Source: Emiliania huxleyi CCMP1516
Taxonomy: Eukaryota; Haptophyta; Isochrysidales; Noelaerhabdaceae
Assembly (NCBI RefSeq): GCF_000372725.1
Contig: NW_005197198.1
Coordinates: 1 to 32,935 of the forward strand
Reading direction: 5' to 3'
Length of the DNA: 32,935 bases
The notes below the pieces were generated by a model. The model worked only from the letters and a program-made list of their open reading frames with translations, had not been told where the DNA came from and searched no databases. Shown here piece by piece: positions 27,547 through 32,935 of the stretch (its first letter is position 1; every line of letters begins with the position of its first letter). The translations under genes and the position numbers were made by a program.

Positions 27547-28165
27547 ACAGAAAGCCGTCGTCTGCGCCTTGTCTGTCGAGCAGAAAGAAAGAAAGAAGAC
27601 AGACAACCCAAGGGAGGGTGGGAGGACCGCACGCCGCCACCGCACAGGGATTTTAACGAGAGGAGTGTGGTGCGCTAGCCGTCGCCTTCCTTGGGCGTCT
27701 GCTTCTTCCTATCTCTCTTCGCAGTCCCTCGCCGATTCTCGCTGCAACCTTGATGCCACCTCGCGGTCGTCCCACTATCGTCGTTCTCTCTCCTGTCGCT
27801 TCATCCTCTGTCGTGCGTGTGTGTGCGAGGTAAGGTAAGGTAAGGTAGATTTCTCCACACACACAAAGTGGTGGGGCAAGGGGGGGCGACCCTCGCATTT
27901 CCACGCCCGGACACGGGCAGGAGCCCCACGGCATTCAAAGTGCAAGCACTGGCCCGGTGCACGTGGGCCGGTGAGGCGGCGCCCCGCGCGGCGCGTCCCT
28001 CGCCCCGTCCACGCCGACCCCTGCGCGCACCGCTCATCTTCAGCCCTCTTGGGGTTACTCTTGCGCTCACGCAGGGGAACCCGGCGGGACTCCCTTCCCC
28101 CCACCTCCGACGGGTTAGGTCGGTTCTGCGCCCCTTGGCGCCTGTGCATGTCCCGCGTGCCCGCC

Positions 28166-28245
28166 TGCCAAGGCTGGTGCCAAGGCCAACTCAACTGCCA
28201 AGGCTGGTGCCAGGGCCAAACCAACTGCCTGGCTGGTGCCAAAAG
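28166..28245. repeat. 30-bp tandem repeat, about 2.7 copies
   Basis: TGCCAAGGCTGGTGCCA starts at 28166 and 28196, and a variant starts at 28226. Followed directly by a CTCTCTCC polypyrimidine tract. Confidence 0.85.
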
Positions 28246-28892
28246 GCTCAAAGGCTCTCCTCTCTCTCTCTCCTCCCTCTCCACTCTCTCAACTTTCTCC
28301 CTCTCTCTCCCCTGAGACTCTCTCTGCTCGCTCCGCCCTCTCTCTCCCCCAGCAGCTTCCTCGAGGCCGAACAGGTAGATCCTCCCTGATCGCTAAGCTA
28401 CCACAGGGGACGGCCAGGTAGTAGACGTCGTCCGCCGCCGCCTCCGCCACCCGCGTGCCTCCGCCCCGCTCAGCAAAAAAATCAGCATTATATCAGGATG
28501 TGCCAAAGCAGCAGCATCTCCATGAGGTGAGCGTCTTGCGTTTTGCCGCCGCGCGCCGCCGCCGCGCCGACTGGCTCCCGGTTCGAATCGTCCTTCGCGG
28601 AGCGAGCGCGGCGACACGAGCGCACGTCGCGCGCGTGCGCGCCCGCGACAAGACGAGACGAGACGAGCAGAGAAGGAGAAGTAGACGTTGATGTTTTTGC
28701 TGCCGCGGCCGCGCCGCGATCTCGCGTCTGCTTTGGCGCCGACGACGCGACGCGTCCCGCTGCGTGAGATGGCGCCGCCGCGGAGTCGGCGCCGCGATCA
28801 ACCGCGCGCCAGCGTCGAGCGGCGCAGCGCGGCCACCATGCGGCGCGACGTGCCCGCCGATTGTTTTTTCACGTTTTTTATTGCCTGCTCAG

Positions 28893-29011
28893 CGCCGAGG
28901 TTCCCCGATGCCCTCTTGCTCCTCGGCAAGGACTGCCGCTGCTACGCGCTGCACGCGCTGGGTAGCGAGGCCGAGCGGAGGCTCGTACCGCTCGCCGACC
29001 CGCGGCTGGCG
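28893..29011 (+). CDS. Possible internal exon of an unrecognised gene
   Basis: A T-rich stretch ends TTGCCTGCTCAG at 28892, and a GTGCAGGG donor follows at 29012. Between them one frame reads RFPDALLLLGKD, then CRCYALHALGSEAERRLVPL, which is less biased than its surroundings. No family is recognised and no partner exons were found. Confidence 0.2.
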
Positions 29012-29470
29012 GTGCAGGGAGTAGAAGCACAGCACCCTGCGACGGGAGGGCGTAGCATAGCACGGCACTCTCGCAGTCTCGCGACGATCCGAGCCGAGGC
29101 AGCGACTACCCTCCCCCCACAGCGCAACAGCACAGCACACTGCACAGCACCGCATCACAGGGCTCAGAGTGCAGGCGGCCCCTTCCGATCTCGTTCGCCG
29201 ATATCCAAAACCGGCATGCTGCTAAATAACTTTTGGAATAGAAGGTACGAAACTAATCGGCGGTCATTATTAGCAACGGAGCGCGTGAATGGGCTACCCG
29301 TAGTGGGGTAGGCGCAGAAATGAACCTCAGGAGTGTCTTGCAACGCCGCCGTGCACACACCCGCGGTGGCAGCCGCCGCCGGCCCTTTCCTTGCAGCCCC
29401 CGACTCCCTTCCGTCATGCCGCCTGCCAGGCGAACTGCGCCCACTCATCGAGGATTGCGTCGCCTGCGAG

Positions 29471-29555
29471 AGGGTTGGGGTTGGGGTTGGGGGTGTGTGG
29501 TGGTGAGGGGTGTGGGGGTGTGGGGGTGTGGGGGGGTGGGGGGGTGGGGGTGTTG
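29471..29555. repeat. G-rich array (TTGGGG then GTGGGGG)
   Basis: Starts with GGGTTGGGGTTGGGGTTGGG, resembling a telomere-like repeat, then turns into GTGTGGGGGTGTGGGGG. Strong G-quadruplex potential on the plus strand. Confidence 0.85.
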
Positions 29556-29778
29556 GGAGCGGGGTCGCACTGGCAGAGAGCGAGGCAGAAAGTGCGATAG
29601 CCTGTCGGCTCGATCTCGGCTACTCTCGCGCCCTTGCGGTCGATCTCGGTAGCCGGGTCGCAGTCCTGTTCGGGCGAGAGGCCGCCTCGTGTGTGCACAG
29701 CTCGGAGGGAGGGGAGCTGTGTGCAGGTGCTCTTCCGACCCCTCTCTCCCCCTCTCTCTCCCCTCTCTCCCCCGTTGG

Positions 29779-30325
29779 CTAGCCTTGGCGAATCTCGGCG
29801 AATCTCGGCTGAATCACGGCGAATCTCGGGCGAATCTCGGCGAATCTCGGCTAGCTGCGGACCATGTGCACGTGCTCCTCGCCGCCCTCCCCGACCACCA
29901 CCAGAGACGGAATCCCGGCGCGCCTATCAGCCGAGTCGCGAGAATTCGCCGAGACTCGCGGAGAATTCGCCGAGATTCGCCGAGATTGACCCCCCGCCAG
30001 CACAGAGAAGAGATCGCCGAGACGAGCCGAGATGAGCCGAGATTAGGGATTTGAAGTCGTCCGATCTCGTCCGATCTCGTCCGATCTCGTCCGATCTCGT
30101 CCGATCTCGTCCGATCTCGTCCCATCTCGGCTCCTCCTCGCTCCTCGCCACGCCCGGGAAGCCCGCCGCTTCTGCGCCCGCAAAGCAGCCGTACTTGGCC
30201 TTGAGCGCGTCGCGTGTGGCCGTGTCCTCGAACGGGACGCTGAGCCAGTCGCCGTGCGACTTGGCCATGTAGCGCGCCTTTGGACGACGGACTCGCCGAG
30301 ATCGCCGAGATTCGGCGTGATTCGC
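29779..30325. repeat. 10-bp minisatellites in and around the tryparedoxin-like gene
   Basis: Blocks: CGAATCTCGG repeats at 29786-29850 (just 3' of the stop), GCCGAGATTC-type at 29935-30000, a clean GATCTCGTCC array at 30059-30122 (six or more units) inside intron 4, and a weaker block at 30288-30325 in intron 3. All share CGAGAT on one strand and a period of 10. Confidence 0.85.
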
Positions 30326-30904
30326 CGAGGTCAGGGGAAACGGCCGTGCAACGCCGCGCCTTCGGAAAGTCGCGAGAAGGTTTTTTTAAAGTTCCTGCGG
30401 CAGGCGCCGTGCGGCTGGGCCGTGCGGAGACGCGCCTTCTGCTCCGCGTCGCGGTCGGACGAGACGTACACGACTTCGAACGGCACCTGGGAGGCGAGCG
30501 TCTGAGTCCGGGCGGCCGGGCGGTGCAGTGGAGCGTGGCGAAAAGGGTGTGAGTGCGCACCTCGTTCTCCCGGGCAACCTCGTGCAGCGTGTGCCTGGCC
30601 GGTCGCGAGAGCAGAGCGGGCTGGGTGCCACGAGGAGGGTGCAGGCGACCGCGGCTGGCTGCGGCTCGGCGTGGTGTGTCTGCGGGGCTGCGCACAGCGT
30701 AGGAACAAAGAGCTTGCACGCCGGGCACCACTCGGACGAGAAGAAGAGGACGACGATCTTCCCTCGCAGCGCCTCTGCAGCGGGCACCTTTGTGCCTTCC
30801 TTTGTCTCGAGCGTAATGCCGGCGAGGCTCATATACACCCCGGGGGGACCACACGGCGCGTCCGCTCCTAGAGAGAATTTGCCAGGTGGGCGGTAGGCCG
30901 TCAT
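29851..30904 (-). CDS. Tryparedoxin/nucleoredoxin-like thiol oxidoreductase, 5 exons
   Basis: Thioredoxin-fold reductase. Exons: 30904-30696, 30594-30561, 30486-30436, 30277 to about 30180, and 29923-29851 (TAG). Spliced length is about 154 residues, typical of tryparedoxins. Exon 1 has MSLAGITLETKEGTKVPAAE, then ALRGKIVVLFFSSEWCPACK with the redox-active Cys-Pro-Ala-Cys. Exon 3 gives VPFEVVYVSSDRDAEQK, exon 4 MAKSHGDWLSVPFEDTATRD and ALKAKYGCF, and exon 5 AGIPSLVVVGEGGEEHVHM with the conserved cis-Pro. Introns 1 and 2 are GT-AG; intron 3 is GC-AG with AAGGCGCG at both ends. The exon 4 donor is not canonical in the phase required by exon 5, so that junction is uncertain. Introns 3 and 4 carry 10-bp minisatellites. 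Likely cytosolic: no signal peptide is seen. Confidence 0.8.
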
Positions 30905-31016
30905 TGCCCGGCGCTGCTTGCAGCGCTCTGGGTGGTAGTGGCGGCGCTCCAAGAGTGGTGCTCTTGGGAAGAGGTTCCTCCTTTCCGCTCCCCCCCCGCA
31001 AGGCGCGAGACACACA

Positions 31017-31367
31017 CTTCTCGCGTAGAGGGCTACGTGTGGGACGACTCTCTCTCTCTCCCAACTGTGAACAGTCGTTGTCTGTATATGCGCAGCTATT
31101 CATAGCCGCGCCTGTTGTTTGTGTGTGTATCCGCGCTCTTGGCGCGATTACGAGACTGACTTGTCGCACTAGTCGTACTTTTCGTAACAGTATTCCGCAT
31201 TCATTGATTGCGAGGACGGACCACTCCTAGCGTGCAGACCGCGGGAGCTGGTGCCGCGGCCAGTGTAGACCTGGCCTGCGCTGTGACGCGCGCGCTCATC
31301 TTCAACGTGGAGCCAACTGAGGGGTAACTACGTAGCATGTCTATCTAGCAACAACCGTGACAAAGAC
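31017..31367. other. Intergenic, no gene recognised
   Basis: Upstream flank of the minus-strand tryparedoxin-like gene. Contains a CT run (31051-31060) and a GT run (31119-31127). Nothing else recognised. Confidence 0.35.
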
Positions 31368-31610
31368 ATGCCGTCCGTCACCCAATGGGATGGGACATCT
31401 GGCCTTCTCTTCAAGGAGTGGAGAAGGGCAATTCTCGACACTGGTGCGGAGCGGACCGACGAATCCGGCTCCAGCGTCGCGGATGTCTTCACTGGTGCGG
31501 ACATGGGAGGAACCGCCGTCGGCGCTCCAGCTCTGCCTGCTGGCACTGCGCAGTACGCACAGAAGATGCAAGCCCTAGTTGAGTGCGGCCCCCGTGTTTT
31601 ACGGCTTTAG
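31368..31610 (+). CDS. Small ORF, possibly a retroelement Gag-like remnant
   Basis: 80 residues: MPSVTQWDGTSGLLFKEWRR followed by acidic and Gly/Ala-rich sequence. The TQWDGTSGLLFKEWRRAIL segment resembles the start of Gag regions in plant and algal retrotransposons (W-D-G, then F-x-x-W-R). No zinc knuckle, protease or reverse transcriptase follows, so it is a fragment or a chance resemblance. Confidence 0.3.
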   Translation: MPSVTQWDGTSGLLFKEWRRAILDTGAERTDESGSSVADVFTGADMGGTAVGAPALPAGTAQYAQKMQALVECGPRVLRL

Positions 31611-31906
31611 AGGGTCATGGACTCGGGCGGGGAGTATGTTCGTTCGTAGGCCTCGGCGTCTACGCAGTGGGGTCTTCCGTAGAGATCCGTGTCCGGCAAG
31701 CGTCTTAATTTGAGCGCGCTAATGAGAGAGCACCGGGCAGCTCCAGCTGCGCGGGATTTTGGTGTGGGTATGTCTCGGAAAGTATGTCATCTAGTATGTG
31801 CGGCGAGCGCGGTGAGGTGAAACACATGTCCGGGACCGACTCAAAGATCTCACAGTGCTGTGGACTGCACTTTTATTTCGTGGGGAGCGCACCTCCTGTC
31901 GGGTCT

Positions 31907-32046
31907 CATCGGGAGGACGACCCCGGCTAGTCGCCGACCACACCCACAAAGAACCCTGCACAAAGATCGCACGGGCGGGGACCTGTTCCTTTTCACCCAT
32001 CTCACAGTAGAGGTGTCCGTTTTTATTTATTTATTTATTTACACGG
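31907..32046 (+). repeat. About 140-bp direct repeat, copy 1
   Basis: Begins CATCGGGAGGACGACCCCGG, continues through ACAAAGAACCCTGCACAAAG, and ends in a TTTATTTATTTATT tract. Nearly identical to 32246-32383, same orientation; copies start 339 bp apart. Confidence 0.85.
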
Positions 32047-32245
32047 GTCTCACGGCGACCTCGACCGACTATGGAGGACCCGTCGCCAGACGGCGCAGGG
32101 CAGAAGACGGTGAGGCGGAGCAGACGCGCAGGGCGAGACGAGGGAGCGAGCAGGATGTTGCGGAGATCAGCAGGAGGATGTACGACGAGAGTAGGAGCAG
32201 CAGGGACCCGAGGGACCATGTGGAAGACGGCTAGTGCTAGTCCCC

Positions 32246-32383
32246 CATCGGGAGGACGACCCCGGCTAGTCGCCGACCACACCCACAAAGAACCCTGCAC
32301 AAAGACCGCAGGGCGGGGACCTGTTCCTTTTTACCCATCTCCTAGTAGAGGTACAGCGTTTTATTTTTTATTTATTCACGGCT
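32246..32383 (+). repeat. About 140-bp direct repeat, copy 2
   Basis: Second copy of 31907-32046 with scattered substitutions and a shorter T-rich end. The 199 bp between the copies is unrelated unique sequence. Confidence 0.85.
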
Positions 32384-32762
32384 TAGCAGATACCGAGATA
32401 GCACCTCCGCGCCTCTTACGTCTTACGTAGTTAGTACCGCAAAGTTTGAGATTAGCAGATTACAGATTACAACATCCCCTTATAATATAAGGCTACAGTA
32501 TACGCGCTGCACATTGCAGCTGCGCCCGACATGGGACATGCACGATCATGCACATGCGACATGGCTCGTGCTCCATCTAGGGACGCAAAACCGCGGGGCG
32601 TGGTCGACCATTCGGTGACGTGCAGGGAACCTCTGGGGCTTCTCTTCGTTCGGCCTCAATTGCTCGTGAACGAAGCCGCGTAAAGCGGGTCGTGGGGGTC
32701 GCGACGCGTGCGCGCGGAAGACCGCGCGCGCTGGAGCCCCGTTCCCGATCGATTCCGCTACT
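32384..32762. other. Intergenic, A/T-rich palindrome
   Basis: Holds the palindrome CCTTATA-A-TATAAGG at about 32477-32491 and a run of CATG-containing words (32530-32562). No gene recognised. Confidence 0.4.
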
Positions 32763-32935
32763 TCACGCAATCGCGATCTCGGGCGCTCCCGCCGCGGGCG
32801 AGGCCGCGGGTTTCGCCGCGGCCAGCGAGACGACGCCCAGGACGAGAGCGATGAGCTGGAAGCCGAAGCTGGAGACGCACGCGCCAAAGCCCGGGCCGTA
32901 GTGGGCCAAGTCGTCAGGGTAAAGGAAGTTCCCGG
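32763..32935 (-). CDS. C-terminus of a membrane protein, partial
   Basis: Read from the right edge, the frame gives NFLYPDDLAHYGPGFGACVS, then a hydrophobic helix FGFQLIALVLGVVSLAAAKP and a short Ala/Pro tail ending in TGA (32763-32765). About 56 codons are visible; the gene continues outside the window. The pattern fits the last helix of a small multi-pass protein (tetraspan or claudin-like proteins are one possibility). The family is not determinable. Confidence 0.6.
   Translation of the reverse strand, partial: GNFLYPDDLAHYGPGFGACVSSFGFQLIALVLGVVSLAAAKPAASPAAGAPEIAIA

Larger units (their letters stand above)
27547..29850. other. Intergenic stretch with simple repeats
   Basis: Contains GGTAAGGTAAGGTAAGGTA (27829-27847), a 30-bp tandem repeat, a 120-bp polypyrimidine tract (28250-28365), runs of GACGAGACGAG (28650-28668) and a G-rich block. 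One weak exon candidate is listed separately. Confidence 0.45.

Noticed and set aside
28575..28600. GGTTCGAATC resembling a tRNA B box
   Set aside because: The upstream 60 nt are GCC repeats with no cloverleaf.
32477..32491. Palindrome CCTTATAATATAAGG as a regulatory operator
   Set aside because: Only 7-bp A/T-rich arms; such palindromes arise readily by chance and no gene start is adjacent.

Overview
This window looks like nuclear DNA of a GC-rich unicellular alga, most plausibly a haptophyte (Emiliania/Gephyrocapsa/Prymnesium type), with a dinoflagellate or other chromalveolate as the alternative. The evidence is spliced genes with very short introns (about 65-160 nt), several GC-AG introns, 10-bp minisatellites inside introns, a eukaryote-only gene (NOT2/CNOT2), Pro-rich linkers, and large algal-style multidomain proteins. 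The species assignment is inference. No bacterial operon, CRISPR array, rRNA or convincing tRNA was seen.

Layout. (1) 39-1846 (+): 3' part of a CCR4-NOT subunit 2 gene, 8 exons; nearly every intron begins with a copy of the start of the next exon. (2) 1847-4330: intergenic, rich in short tandem repeats. (3) 4331-5482 (+): intronless F-box-like/Kelch protein. (4) 6374-7270 (-): GT31 beta-1,3-galactosyltransferase-like. (5) 7271-10808: gene-poor, with a triplet repeat, a 105-bp exact repeat shared with the Kelch upstream region, an orphan transposon end and a 65-bp-arm foldback element. (6) 10809-21379 (-): one giant 12-exon gene, every intron phase 0, about 3,146 residues: N-terminal region, signal anchor, sulfotransferase, GT2 glycosyltransferase, lectin-like domain, parallel beta-helix coils each on its own 78-84-nt exon, Cys-rich ephrin-receptor-like repeats, a multi-pass membrane block, and a cytoplasmic TIR domain keeping the NADase-type glutamate. 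(7) 22580-23885: a 1.3-kb element with 27-bp exact terminal inverted repeats. (8) 24569-27343 (+): secreted FAD-linked oxidase (BBE type) fused to a YHYH domain, with a 3' polyadenylation signal and a nearby fragment of a receptor paralogue. (9) 29851-30904 (-): 5-exon tryparedoxin/nucleoredoxin-like gene. (10) 31017-32762: repeats and a small ORF. (11) 32763-32935 (-): C-terminus of a membrane protein running off the window.

The two strongest candidates for something undescribed are the giant ectoenzyme/beta-helix/TIR receptor, with its recently amplified exon-intron cassettes, and the introner-like architecture of the NOT2 introns. The genes do not form a pathway cluster. The giant gene, the GT31 gene and the secreted oxidase all concern the cell surface or secretory route, but any functional link is speculative. 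All gene models come from reading splice sites by eye and have no transcript support.
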